64,000 bases of DNA from Streptomyces aurantiogriseus (GTDB lineage: Bacteria > Actinomycetota > Actinomycetes > Streptomycetales > Streptomycetaceae): contig NZ_BMSX01000013.1 of assembly GCF_014649375.1 (NCBI RefSeq), positions 1 through 64,000 of the forward strand, written 5' to 3'. Position numbers and translations under genes: made by a program. Positions 16,479-24,728 of the stretch are shown here, piece after piece; the first letter of the stretch is position 1, and each line of letters opens with the position of its first letter. The notes below the pieces were generated by a model. The model ran no database searches and was not told the DNA's origin. It saw nothing but the letters and a program-made list of their open reading frames with translations.

Positions 16479-16572
16479 CTGGGGGCGGCAGCCCCAGGGC
16501 GACGGCCACTTCTTGGCCGACCGAGTCGGGTGGTGGGTGGGCGTAGGCCGCGGGTCTGGGGGCGGAGCCCCC
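16479..16572. terminator. Hairpins between convergent genes
   Basis: Two G-rich hairpins lie between the convergent GH43 and aminotransferase genes. CTGGGG (16479-16484) pairs with CCCCAG (16491-16496), and GGGGGC (16558-16563) pairs with GCCCCC (16567-16572) over a three-base GGA loop. The second is of a type often seen in Streptomyces intergenic DNA and can end transcription on either strand. Confidence 0.5.
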
Positions 16573-16616
16573 GGCGAGGCCCGCGCCGGCGCACCCACCC
16601 GCATCCCGCGGAGCGA

Positions 16617-18293
16617 TCAGCCGACCTGCCCCATCCCCGCCGCGTTCGGCCAGCTCTGGGCATTCGGCCAGCCGGTCGCCGCCGCGGGGGAGAGGCCGTT
16701 GGTGCCGCGGACCTGCGCGGCGGTGAGCCCCCCTCTGGCCGGGACGCCGGGCGGGGTCGGGGGGGATACCGGTGCAGGGGCTGGTGCCGGAGCCGGCACC
16801 GGAGGCATCTGCGCGGCCGCGGGTGCCATCGCGGGCGCCATCGCGGCTGCCGGCGCCGGTGCCATCTGGGGAGTCGGCGCCGGCACGGGAGCCATCGCGG
16901 CGGCAGCCGCCGGGGCGGGCGCGGGCACCGACTGGGGGAAGATCTGGGCGGCCGCCGGCAGCGGCGTACCCGCCCCGCCGGTCTGGGCCACCGCGGGCAT
17001 GGGCATGCCGGGGGCGGCCGCCGGAGCGGCTGCCTGGCCCGGCATCCCGGCGCCGACGGCCTGAGCGGCAAGGCCTTGCATGCCGGCGCCGTTGGTGGCA
17101 CCCACCAGCCGGTCCACTGCCGCCGTACCCGAGCTGTAGCTGGTCCCAGTGCCCAGCTCGGGCACGGCGGCTCCCCTCCTGGTCCCGTAGAGCACCTGTT
17201 CCAGGCCGGACACCAGGCGACGCACGTCCACCTGGGGGCGCACCACGAGCCTCAGGAAGCGGCTGGAGGAGCCGATCTTGTTGCCGCACTCGCGGACCAG
17301 GATGCGGTGCTCGGTGAGCAGGCGGTCCCGGACCACGGTGCCCTCGGCGCCCACGGGGAGGCGCACGAAGAGGAAGTTCCCCTGCGAGGGGTAGACAGTC
17401 AGGCCGGGCAGCGCGGAGAGCTGGCTGGCCATCTCCAGCCGGTCCCGCCGCACCTGCATCAGGCTCTGCGCGTACTCGGGCCCGTGCTCCTTCAGCATGA
17501 ACACCACGTGCTCGGCGAAGGAGTTGAGGTTCCACTTGGGCAGCATCGAGCGGACCCGCCCGGCCAGCGACGGGTTCGCCACCAGGTAGCCGAAGCGGAT
17601 GCCGTGCAGACCGAAGTTCTTGCCGAGGCTGCGCAGCACGATGACGTTGGGCCGCAGCATCGCCTCCTGCACCACGCTCGGCTCGGCCTCCGCGTCCGCG
17701 AACTCCAGGAACGACTCGTCGATGACGACGAGGTCCAGGTCGGCCATCGCGTCCATGAACTGCGTGATCGCGTGCTTGTGCAGGAACCCGCCGTCGGGGT
17801 TGTTCGGGTTGCAGATGACGGCGACCCGGGTGCCGCGCGCCCGGATGAACTCGGCGTACTGCGCGAGGTCCAGGGCGAAGCCGCTGGACTCCTGCAGCGG
17901 GAACATGTCGACCCGCTTGCCGGTCTCCATCGGCTGGTCGGTCCAGCGGCCGAAGGTGGGGACGGGGACGGCGAGGGACTCGCGGACCAGCAGATGGTCG
18001 ATCCAGGTGATGAGCTCGGTGGACCCGTTGCCCATCGCCACCGCCTGCGGCGGCAGCTGGAGCAGGTTGCACAGCTCGGCCGTGATCGTGTCGGCGCTGC
18101 TCGGGTAGTACGTGATGATGTCGCGCAGCCGGTTCGACATCTCGTCGAACATCTGCGGGGTGGGGAAGTACGGATTGCAGGGGATACAGAAGTCCACCGG
18201 ACCGATTCCCTCGCCGCCCTCGCGCGTCAGCGCCGCCATCGACGGGCTGTGCGCCGCGGTGCTGCGGAACAACGAGGTGACGTTGTCGGCCAT
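16617..18293 (-). CDS. PLP-dependent class I/II aminotransferase with a long Ala/Pro-rich C-terminal tail
   Basis: ATG 18293 follows GGAGG by four bases and gives 558 residues. The first 370 or so form a fold-type I aminotransferase related to histidinol-phosphate aminotransferase and CobD-like decarboxylases. Visible are the substrate-side NPNNPDG, the PLP-phenol Asp in VVIDESF, the Schiff-base lysine in LRSLGKNFGLHGIRFGY, and the C-terminal FLRLVVR arginine. The substrate is unknown. The final 180 residues are disordered Ala/Pro/Met/Gly repeats, absent from normal family members of about 360 residues, and end in a compact WPNAQSWPNAAGMG segment. It lies alone, between a mutarotase and secreted arabinanases, with a structured leader. 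Confidence 0.82.
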   Translation of the reverse strand: MADNVTSLFRSTAAHSPSMAALTREGGEGIGPVDFCIPCNPYFPTPQMFDEMSNRLRDIITYYPSSADTITAELCNLLQLPPQAVAMGNGSTELITWIDHLLVRESLAVPVPTFGRWTDQPMETGKRVDMFPLQESSGFALDLAQYAEFIRARGTRVAVICNPNNPDGGFLHKHAITQFMDAMADLDLVVIDESFLEFADAEAEPSVVQEAMLRPNVIVLRSLGKNFGLHGIRFGYLVANPSLAGRVRSMLPKWNLNSFAEHVVFMLKEHGPEYAQSLMQVRRDRLEMASQLSALPGLTVYPSQGNFLFVRLPVGAEGTVVRDRLLTEHRILVRECGNKIGSSSRFLRLVVRPQVDVRRLVSGLEQVLYGTRRGAAVPELGTGTSYSSGTAAVDRLVGATNGAGMQGLAAQAVGAGMPGQAAAPAAAPGMPMPAVAQTGGAGTPLPAAAQIFPQSVPAPAPAAAAAMAPVPAPTPQMAPAPAAAMAPAMAPAAAQMPPVPAPAPAPAPVSPPTPPGVPARGGLTAAQVRGTNGLSPAAATGWPNAQSWPNAAGMGQVG

Positions 18294-18297
18294 GGAA

Positions 18298-18390
18298 CCT
18301 CCGTATGGGGCGGGCCCGCTGGGGACGACCGGGCCCGTCGTCATTGGGTGGCCCGCGCGGGGGAGCGCGGGCCACTCCTACATACGGAGG
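18298..18390 (-). promoter_or_regulatory. Structured region before the aminotransferase (mutarotase terminator and possible SD-masking dyad)
   Basis: Perfect 11-bp arms at 18348-18358 and 18365-18375 make a strong hairpin suited to end the upstream mutarotase transcript. A second stem GACGAC/GTCGTC lies at 18324-18342. Both are enclosed by a 10-bp perfect inverted pair, CCTCCGTATG (18298-18307) and CATACGGAGG (18381-18390). The arm nearest the gene contains the aminotransferase GGAGG ribosome site, so the outer stem could mask it if the whole region is transcribed. Confidence 0.55.
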
Positions 18391-18455
18391 CTTGGGTGGC
18401 GCTGTTCAACCGCTGAGGAATCGGTAAGAACTTGTGCGTCACCTGTGAAGGTGCG

Positions 18456-19502
18456 TCAGCTGGCGAACGAGTGCACCGTCGTCGTCCGGTACACCTGCCC
18501 CGGCCGCAGCACCGTCGACGGGAACGACGGCCTGTTCGGCGAGTCCGGGAAGTGCTGCGTCTCCAGGCAGAGGCCGTCGCCCTGGCGGTAGAGGGTCCCG
18601 CCCGTACCGACGAGCGTGCCGTCGAGGAAGTTCCCGGAGTAGAACTGCAGACCGGGCTCGGTGGTGGAGATCGTCATGGCGCGGCCGGAGGACGGGTCGC
18701 GCAGGGTCGCGACGGCCACCGGCTCGGCGGTGACGCCCTTGTCGAGGACCCAGTTGTGGTCGAAGCCCTTGGCGTACAGCAGCTGCTGGTGGGCGACGCG
18801 GATGTCCTCGCCGACGGTCTTGGTCCGGCGGAAGTCGAAGGGGGTTCCGGCGACCGCCGCCGGCTCGCCGGTGGGGATCAGCCCCGAGTCGACGGGCGTG
18901 TAGCGGGAGGCGGCGATCTCCAGCTCGTGGTCGTAGATCGTGCCGCTGCTCTCGCCGGCGAGGTTCCAGTACACGTGGCTGGTGAGGTTGACGACGGTGG
19001 CCTGGTCGGTGGTCGCCTCGTAGTCGATGCGCCAGTCGCCGTGCCCGGTGAGGGTGTAGGCGACCTTCACCTCGAGCGTGCCCGGGTAGCCCATCTCCCC
19101 GTCGACGCTCGTGCAGTACAGGTACAGGCCGACGTCGGAGCCCTCGGTGAACGGCTCGACGTCCCAGACCCGCTTGTCGAAGCCGTCGGCACCGCCGTGC
19201 AGACTGTTCACGCCGTCGTTGACGCCGACCTGGTAGGCCTTGCCGTCGAGGGTGAACCGGCCCTTGCCGATGCGGTTGCCGTAGCGGCCGATCAGCGCGC
19301 CGAAGTACGGGCTCTGGGCGACGTAGTCCTCGATGGTGTCGAAGCCGAGGGAGACGTTCGCGTAGCGGCCGCTCCGGTCGGGGATCTCCAGGGACTGGAC
19401 GATGCCGCCGTAGTCGAGGACCTTCAGGCGCGTGCCGCCGTTGGCCAGGGACCAGCTGTGGATCTCGGTGCCGTCGGCGAGCTTGCCGAAGAGCTTCTTC
19501 AC
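18456..19502 (-). CDS. galM: Galactose mutarotase (aldose 1-epimerase)
   Basis: This 348-residue protein spans the full galactose-mutarotase family. Visible motifs are YGGIVQSLEIPDR near 32, IGRYGNRIGKGRF near 92, NSLHGGADGFDKRVW near 117 (catalytic His), LTSHVYWNLAG near 190 (second His), and the C-terminal LETQHFPDSPNRPSFPSTVLRPG with the catalytic Glu. The enzyme equilibrates alpha and beta sugar anomers. GTG 19502 follows GGGAGG by about ten bases. It lies just downstream of the monosaccharide ABC operon, separated by a terminator, and probably serves sugars brought in by that transporter. Confidence 0.92.
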   Translation of the reverse strand: MKKLFGKLADGTEIHSWSLANGGTRLKVLDYGGIVQSLEIPDRSGRYANVSLGFDTIEDYVAQSPYFGALIGRYGNRIGKGRFTLDGKAYQVGVNDGVNSLHGGADGFDKRVWDVEPFTEGSDVGLYLYCTSVDGEMGYPGTLEVKVAYTLTGHGDWRIDYEATTDQATVVNLTSHVYWNLAGESSGTIYDHELEIAASRYTPVDSGLIPTGEPAAVAGTPFDFRRTKTVGEDIRVAHQQLLYAKGFDHNWVLDKGVTAEPVAVATLRDPSSGRAMTISTTEPGLQFYSGNFLDGTLVGTGGTLYRQGDGLCLETQHFPDSPNRPSFPSTVLRPGQVYRTTTVHSFAS

Positions 19503-19530
19503 CGGTGTCCTGCCTCCCGGGGCAAGGGTG

Positions 19531-19559
19531 GGGCCCCGCCGGTTTCTCCGACGGGGCCC
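19531..19559 (-). terminator. Terminator of the ABC transporter operon
   Basis: Twelve-base arms (19531-19542 and 19548-19559) pair with one mismatch over a 5-base loop, directly after the permease stop. It separates the transporter from the mutarotase gene. Confidence 0.7.
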
Positions 19560-19569
19560 GTTTGCTGAC

Positions 19570-20814
19570 TCACGAACCGGACTTGCGCTTGTTCCAGACG
19601 TCGAATCCGACCGCCGCCAGCAGGGCGAGGCCCTTGATGACCTGCTGCCAGTCGGTTCCGACGCTCAGAAGGTTCATGCCGTTGTTCAGCACGCCGAGGA
19701 CGAGACCGCCGATGATCGCGCCGAGGACGGTACCGACACCGCCGCTCATGGACGCGCCACCGATGAACGCCGATGCGATCGCCTCGAGTTCGTAGTTCAG
19801 GCCCGCCTTCGGCGAGGCCGCGTTCAGACGGGCGGCGACCACCAGACCCGCCAGGGCCGCGAGCACACCCATGTTCAGGAAGACGTAGAAGGTGACCTTC
19901 TTGTCCTTGACACCGGACAGCTTCGCCGCCGGCAGGTTGCCGCCGATCGCGTAGATGTGACGGCCGAAGATGGAGTTGCGCATGACGTAGCCGTAGCCGA
20001 CCACCAGCAGGCCGAGGATGATCAGGACGATCGGCGCACCCTTGTAGCTGGCGAGCAGCAGGGTGACGGTGAGCAGCGCCGAGACGATCGCGACGAGCTT
20101 GAGCAGGAAGATGTTGGTCGGCAGCACATCCAGCGAGAACTCCTGCTGGCGCTTGCGGTCCCGGACCTCCTGGAGGACCACGAAGACGATCAGGACGATG
20201 CCGAGGAGCAGCGTGAGGTTGTGGTAGTTGGTCTCCGGGCCGGTCTCCGGCAGGAAGCCGTTGCCGATCTTCTGCAGCCCCTCCGGGAAGGGACCGAGGG
20301 TCTGGCCCTCCAGCAGGATCTCCGTGACACCACGGAAGGTCAGCATGCCGGCCAGGGTGACGATGAACGACGGTATGCCGAGATACGCGATGAAGAACCC
20401 TTGGACCGCGCCCGCCACGGCGCCCACCAGCAGGCAGAGCACCACGGCGACCGGCCACGAGACATCGTTCTGCACGGTCAGTACGGCCGCGAAGGCGCCG
20501 ACGAACGCGGTCAGTGAGCCGACCGACAGGTCGATGTGGCCCGCGATGATGACCAGCATCATGCCGATCGCGAGGATCAGGATGTAGCTGTTCTGCAGCA
20601 CCAGGTTGGACACGTTGCGCGGCAGCAGCAGGTCACCGTCGGTCCACACGGCGAACAGCGCCACGATCAGGCCCAGGGCGATCAGCATGCCGTACTGCCG
20701 CATGTTGCGGCGCATGCCGTCCAGGATCAGCTGCAGCAGGTTCCCGCCCGCCGCGCCCCCGCTCTTGCCGGGCGGCGCGGGGGCCGGGCTCTTGGCGGTC
20801 ACTTCCGTGCTCAT
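19570..20814 (-). CDS. Multiple-monosaccharide ABC transporter permease (GguB/XylH type)
   Basis: This 414-residue multispanning membrane protein has about ten hydrophobic segments. It carries the signature AGHIDLSVGSLTAFVGA of the sugar/ribose BPD_transp_2 permeases, and FIGGASMSGGVGTVLGAIIGG near the C-terminus. An inserted soluble stretch (TLGPFPEGLQKIGNGFLPETG) is typical of the longer GguB/XylH permeases. It forms the membrane channel for the ATPase encoded just upstream, whose stop overlaps this start by four bases (ATGA). Substrates in the family are xylose, arabinose, galactose and glucose. Confidence 0.88.
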   Translation of the reverse strand: MSTEVTAKSPAPAPPGKSGGAAGGNLLQLILDGMRRNMRQYGMLIALGLIVALFAVWTDGDLLLPRNVSNLVLQNSYILILAIGMMLVIIAGHIDLSVGSLTAFVGAFAAVLTVQNDVSWPVAVVLCLLVGAVAGAVQGFFIAYLGIPSFIVTLAGMLTFRGVTEILLEGQTLGPFPEGLQKIGNGFLPETGPETNYHNLTLLLGIVLIVFVVLQEVRDRKRQQEFSLDVLPTNIFLLKLVAIVSALLTVTLLLASYKGAPIVLIILGLLVVGYGYVMRNSIFGRHIYAIGGNLPAAKLSGVKDKKVTFYVFLNMGVLAALAGLVVAARLNAASPKAGLNYELEAIASAFIGGASMSGGVGTVLGAIIGGLVLGVLNNGMNLLSVGTDWQQVIKGLALLAAVGFDVWNKRKSGS

Positions 20815-22361
20815 CGGGTTACCTCTTTGTCCTTCGTCATCTGACGCATCAGCGATTCCTGCGTGGCCTCGGCACGCGGGAACTCACCCGTCAACCGCCC
20901 TGCGGCCATCGTGTAGATGCGGTCGCACATGCCGAGCAGCTCCGGCAGCTCGGAGGAGATGAAGACGACCGCTTTGCCCTCAGCGGCCAGCTTGTCGATG
21001 ACCGTGTAGATCTCGTACTTGGCGCCGACGTCGATGCCGCGCGTGGGTTCGTCCAGGATCAGCACGTCCGGACCCGCGAAGATCCACTTGCTGAGGACGA
21101 CCTTCTGCTGGTTGCCGCCGGACAGCTTGCCCACCGGTTCGAAGACGGTCGGCGCCTTGATGTTCATGGACTTGCGGTAGCGCTCGGCGACCTGCCGCTC
21201 CTCGTGCTCGTCGACCACACCGCGCTTGGCGACCTTGCCCAGGGCGGTCAGCGAGATGTTCCGGTTGATGGTGTCGATGAGGTTGAGGCCGTAGTGCTTG
21301 CGGTCCTCGGTGACGTACGCGATGCCGTGCCCGATCGCCTCCGCGACGGTCTTGGTACGGATCTCCTTGCCGTCCTTGAGGACCGTGCCGCCCGCGTGCC
21401 GGCCGTACGTCCGCCCGAAGACGCTCATCGCGAGCTCGGTGCGGCCGGCGCCCATCAGGCCCGCGATACCGACGATCTCCCCACGGCGCACGTTGATCGA
21501 CACGTCGTCGACCACCTTGCGCTGCTGGTCGATCGGGTGGTGCACGGTCCAGTTGCGGATCTCCAGGGCCGGGGCCGCGTCCACCTCCGCGTCGTGCGGG
21601 GTGCGCTCGGGGAAGCGGTGGTCGAGGTCACGGCCCACCATGCCGGAGATGATCCGGTCCTCGGTGGTCTCCGGCGCCTTCACGTCGAGGGTCTCGATGG
21701 ACCGCCCGTCGCGGATGATCGTCACCGAGTCGGCGACCCGGCGGATCTCGTTCAGCTTGTGGGAGATGATGATCGAGGTGATGCCCTGGTTCTTCAACTC
21801 CAGGATGAGATCGAGGAGTTTGCCGCTGTCCTCGTCGTTCAGAGCTGCGGTCGGCTCGTCGAGGATGAGCAGCTTCACCTTCTTCGACAGCGCCTTCGCG
21901 ATCTCCACGAGCTGCTGCTTGCCCACGCCGATGTCGGCGACGCGGGTCTCCGGGTGGTCGTCGAGACCGACCCGGCGCAGCAGCTCGGTGGCGTGCCGCA
22001 GGGTGTCGTTCCAGTTGATGATCCCGCGCGAGGCGTGCTCGTTGCCGAGGAAGATGTTCTCCGCGAGGGACAGGAACGGCACCAGCGCCAGCTCCTGGTG
22101 GATGATGACGATGCCGTGCTGCTCGCTCGCCCGGATGTCCTTGAACTCGCAGACCTCTCCCTCGAAGAGGATGTCGCCCTCGTAGGTGCCGTGCGGATGG
22201 ACGCCGGAGAGCACCTTCATCAAGGTCGACTTTCCGGCGCCGTTCTCACCGCAGATGGCGTGGACCTCGCCCTGGCGGACGGTCAGTGAGACGTCCGACA
22301 GCGCTTTGACACCGGGAAAGGTCTTGACGATCGAGCGCATTTCCAGGACGGGTCCCGCCAT
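20811..22361 (-). CDS. Multiple-monosaccharide ABC transporter ATP-binding protein (GguA type)
   Basis: This 516-residue protein contains two ABC domains in tandem. The first has Walker A GENGAGKST (about 35-43), a diverged signature IGVGKQQLVEIAKAL, Walker B LLILDEPTAAL and the switch His (IIISHKL). The second has the degenerate Walker A GLMGAGRTE usual for this family, the signature LSGGNQQKV and VLILDEPTRGIDVG. ATG 22361 was chosen because GGAAGG lies seven bases before it. It energises the permease and works with the lipoprotein encoded 32 bases upstream. Confidence 0.9.
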   Translation of the reverse strand: MAGPVLEMRSIVKTFPGVKALSDVSLTVRQGEVHAICGENGAGKSTLMKVLSGVHPHGTYEGDILFEGEVCEFKDIRASEQHGIVIIHQELALVPFLSLAENIFLGNEHASRGIINWNDTLRHATELLRRVGLDDHPETRVADIGVGKQQLVEIAKALSKKVKLLILDEPTAALNDEDSGKLLDLILELKNQGITSIIISHKLNEIRRVADSVTIIRDGRSIETLDVKAPETTEDRIISGMVGRDLDHRFPERTPHDAEVDAAPALEIRNWTVHHPIDQQRKVVDDVSINVRRGEIVGIAGLMGAGRTELAMSVFGRTYGRHAGGTVLKDGKEIRTKTVAEAIGHGIAYVTEDRKHYGLNLIDTINRNISLTALGKVAKRGVVDEHEERQVAERYRKSMNIKAPTVFEPVGKLSGGNQQKVVLSKWIFAGPDVLILDEPTRGIDVGAKYEIYTVIDKLAAEGKAVVFISSELPELLGMCDRIYTMAAGRLTGEFPRAEATQESLMRQMTKDKEVTR

Positions 22362-22393
22362 GGTCGTGCCTTCCAATCCGTAAGGGTCGACGC

Positions 22394-23500
22394 TTACTTG
22401 AGCTGGTCCGCGGTGTAGTAGCCGCCCTTGACGAGGACCTCGTCGTAGTTGGTCTTGTCGACGCTGACCGGCTCCAGCAGGTAGGCGGGGACGACCTTCG
22501 AGCCGTTGTCGTAGGTCTTGGTGTCGTTGACCTCGGGCTTCTTGTCGTTCAGCGCCGCGTCGACCATGTTCGAGGCGACCTTGGCCAGTTCACGCAGGTC
22601 CTTGTAGACCGTCTGCGTCTGCTGGCCGGCGATGATCGACTTCACCGAGGCCAGCTCGGCGTCCTGGCCGGTGATGACCGGCAGCGGCTTGCTGCCGGAG
22701 CCGTAGCCGTCGGACTTCAGCGCCGACAGGATGCCGATGGAGATGCCGTCGTACGGCGAGAGCACCGCGTCGACCTTGGCGCTCTTGTACGACTTGGTGA
22801 GGATGTCGTCCATACGGCGCTGGGCGGTGGCGCCGTCCCAGCGCAGGGTGACGACCTGGTTCATGTTGGTCTGGCCGGACCGGACGACGAGCTTCTTGCT
22901 GTCGATGTACGGCTGGAGCACGCTCATCGCGCCGTTGAAGAAGTACTTGGTGTTGTTGTCGTCGTTGGAGCCGGCGAACAGCTCGATGTTGAAGGGGCCC
23001 TTGCCGCTCTTCAGGCCGAGCTTGTCGACGATGTAGTTCGCCTGGAGCTGGCCGACCTTCTCGTTGTCGAAGGAGGCGTAGTAGTCGACGTTCGGGCTGT
23101 TGAGGATCAGGCGGTCGTAGGAGATGACCGGGATGTTCGCGTCCTTGGCCTGCTGGAGCACGTTGTCCAGGGACTTGTTGTCGATCGCCGCGATGATCAG
23201 CGCCTTGACGCCCTGGGCGATCAGGTTCTCGATCTGCGAGACCTGCTGGTCGGGCTTGTCCTCGCCGTAGACCAGCTTGGTCTTGTAGCCCTTGGCCTCG
23301 AGGTCCTTGACGACGTTGTTGCCGTCGGAGATCCAGCGCTCGGAGGACTTGGTGGGCATCGCGATGCCGATGGTCCCGCCCTTGCTGTCGCCCTTGCTCT
23401 CCTCGCTGCCGCCCTCGCCGCTCTGGCCACAGGCGGACAGGGTCAGAGCGAGGGAGGCGGCTCCGGCTATGGCGGCGAGTGCGGCTCTGCGGTTGCGCAT
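22394..23500 (-). CDS. Sugar-binding lipoprotein of the ChvE/XylF type
   Basis: The 368-residue protein has a lipoprotein signal with lipobox LSAC (Cys about 24), so it is anchored outside the membrane. The mature part is a periplasmic-binding-protein fold with motifs of the ChvE/XylF group (SSERWISDGNNVVKDLEAKGY, IENLIAQGVKALIIAAID, AVLSPYDGISIG, VITGQDAELASV). It delivers aldoses such as arabinose, xylose or galactose to the GguAB-type transporter. Three in-frame ATGs lie within nine bases; the one at 23500 has AAGGA at a normal distance. It is first in its operon. Confidence 0.9.
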   Translation of the reverse strand: MRNRRAALAAIAGAASLALTLSACGQSGEGGSEESKGDSKGGTIGIAMPTKSSERWISDGNNVVKDLEAKGYKTKLVYGEDKPDQQVSQIENLIAQGVKALIIAAIDNKSLDNVLQQAKDANIPVISYDRLILNSPNVDYYASFDNEKVGQLQANYIVDKLGLKSGKGPFNIELFAGSNDDNNTKYFFNGAMSVLQPYIDSKKLVVRSGQTNMNQVVTLRWDGATAQRRMDDILTKSYKSAKVDAVLSPYDGISIGILSALKSDGYGSGSKPLPVITGQDAELASVKSIIAGQQTQTVYKDLRELAKVASNMVDAALNDKKPEVNDTKTYDNGSKVVPAYLLEPVSVDKTNYDEVLVKGGYYTADQLK

Positions 23501-23645
23501 GGTCATCATCCTTGATGTGTGTGCAGGGATCGGTCTCGCGGTGCGAAGACGCTCCCGGAGGTCAGGCCGGGAAGACCGAGAGGAAGAAGATGTGTGGGAT
23601 TGTGCGCGGCTGTGTCGTCTTCTGTGAAGCGAGGTTTCCGGAACG

Positions 23646-24617
23646 TTATGACCCGACGTCGAACCTGTTCAGTTCGCCGGGCAGCCGGGAACCGAGCGGA
23701 GCCATGTCGCCGTCCGCTCCGTGCCGCGCGAGCAGGTCCAGGGCGAGCCGTCCGCGCCGCACCCGCTCCTTGGCGGTGGACAGCGTCAGGTCGCGCATGT
23801 GGTGGCCGTAGGGGTAGATCCCGGGGGCCTTGGACAGGCCGAACTTCAGGTAGAGCGGGGCGCCGCGCCGGATCAGCTCGGCGACCTCGTACATCCGGAT
23901 GTACCCGCCGAGATCGTCGGGGGCCTCGATGTACATGTCCATGGGCGTGCCGGACACCCGGCGGATCTCGGTGAGGTGGTCGAGCGTCAGGTCGCTGGGC
24001 ACGTTGATCGAGTCGGCGCCCAGCCGCTCGTAGACCGCGTAGGCGGCCGGGTTGACGGGCCCGATCAGCGCCGAGACCTTGAACGTGGTGTCGGCCGGGA
24101 GGATGCCGGCCGCACGCGCCCGGTGCAGCGTCCACAGCACGCCCTCGTCGGCCACGAGAAGGCACTTCACGCCCAGCTCCGTGGCGCGGACGGCGTCCTC
24201 CACGCATCCGGCCACCGCGTCGTGGCCGCGCGCTCTCAGGCCCCCGCCGCGCGAGTCGGTACGGGTCGAGCCGCCGATGTCCCAGGTGCCGCGGGGCCCC
24301 GTGAACAGGCACAGCTCGATGTCACGCTCGTTGGTGGCCTCGACCATCTCGGTGATCTCGGCGTCGGTCAGCATCCACACACCGCTGCCCTGGCTGATCC
24401 GGTGGATCGGCACATCGAGTCGCGAGGCTTCCTTCAGGACGACGGCCAGCGCTTCGGGACCCTCGCACGAGGGGATCTCGGTGCGCCAGCGGCCGCCACC
24501 CGGGAAGGTGTGGGGGGAGGTGTCGGCGGGGTCGAGGGCGGGCGCGCCCAGTCCGAGCGCGGTGAGCGCCTGCTCACCGGGGCGACGGGCGGCCGTGGCG
24601 GAAGCGTCGGTCGTCAC
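23646..24617 (-). CDS. U32-peptidase-like TIM-barrel protein linked to sugar catabolism
   Basis: This 323-residue soluble protein starts at GTG 24617, seven bases after AAAGGA. The segment ADEGVLWTLHRARAAGILP, then AYAVYERLGADSINVPSDLTLDHLTEIR and GGYIRMYEVAELIRRGAPLYLKFG, resembles the barrel core of the U32 peptidase group. The usual U32 zinc or iron-sulfur cysteines are not evident; the visible ones are scattered. It sits between the ChvE-type transporter and a dehydratase/dehydrogenase pair and shares an operator motif with the latter. A role in handling a sugar derivative is inferred, and proteolysis should not be assumed. Confidence 0.6.
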   Translation of the reverse strand: MTTDASATAARRPGEQALTALGLGAPALDPADTSPHTFPGGGRWRTEIPSCEGPEALAVVLKEASRLDVPIHRISQGSGVWMLTDAEITEMVEATNERDIELCLFTGPRGTWDIGGSTRTDSRGGGLRARGHDAVAGCVEDAVRATELGVKCLLVADEGVLWTLHRARAAGILPADTTFKVSALIGPVNPAAYAVYERLGADSINVPSDLTLDHLTEIRRVSGTPMDMYIEAPDDLGGYIRMYEVAELIRRGAPLYLKFGLSKAPGIYPYGHHMRDLTLSTAKERVRRGRLALDLLARHGADGDMAPLGSRLPGELNRFDVGS

Positions 24618-24632
24618 AAGCTGTCCTTTGGG

Positions 24633-24656
24633 TTCGATATTTCGGACGAGATTCGA
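24633..24656 (-). promoter_or_regulatory. Operator shared with the dehydratase promoter
   Basis: TTCGATATTTCG (24633-24644) is followed after seven bases by TTCGA (24652-24656). The same blocks with the same spacing and orientation occur at 26910-26933. It lies just upstream of the U32-like gene's ribosome site. Confidence 0.55.
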
Positions 24657-24681
24657 GGATCAAGGCGCGGAGGGCTTGGGT

Positions 24682-24726
24682 GTACGCCGGCGCGGGGGCC
24701 GTCAGGTCGCCCCCGCGCCGGCGTAC
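24682..24726 (-). terminator. Strong terminator after the alcohol dehydrogenase
   Basis: Perfect 18-bp arms (24682-24699 and 24709-24726) enclose a 9-base loop immediately downstream of the dehydrogenase stop. They split the dehydratase/dehydrogenase transcript from the U32-like gene. Confidence 0.85.
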
Positions 24727-24728
24727 GT

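Noticed and set aside
15061..18375. A minus-strand frame joining the aminotransferase region to the GH43 region
   Set aside because: It reads in the wrong frame of both real genes and consists of low-complexity Arg/Gly/Ala sequence.
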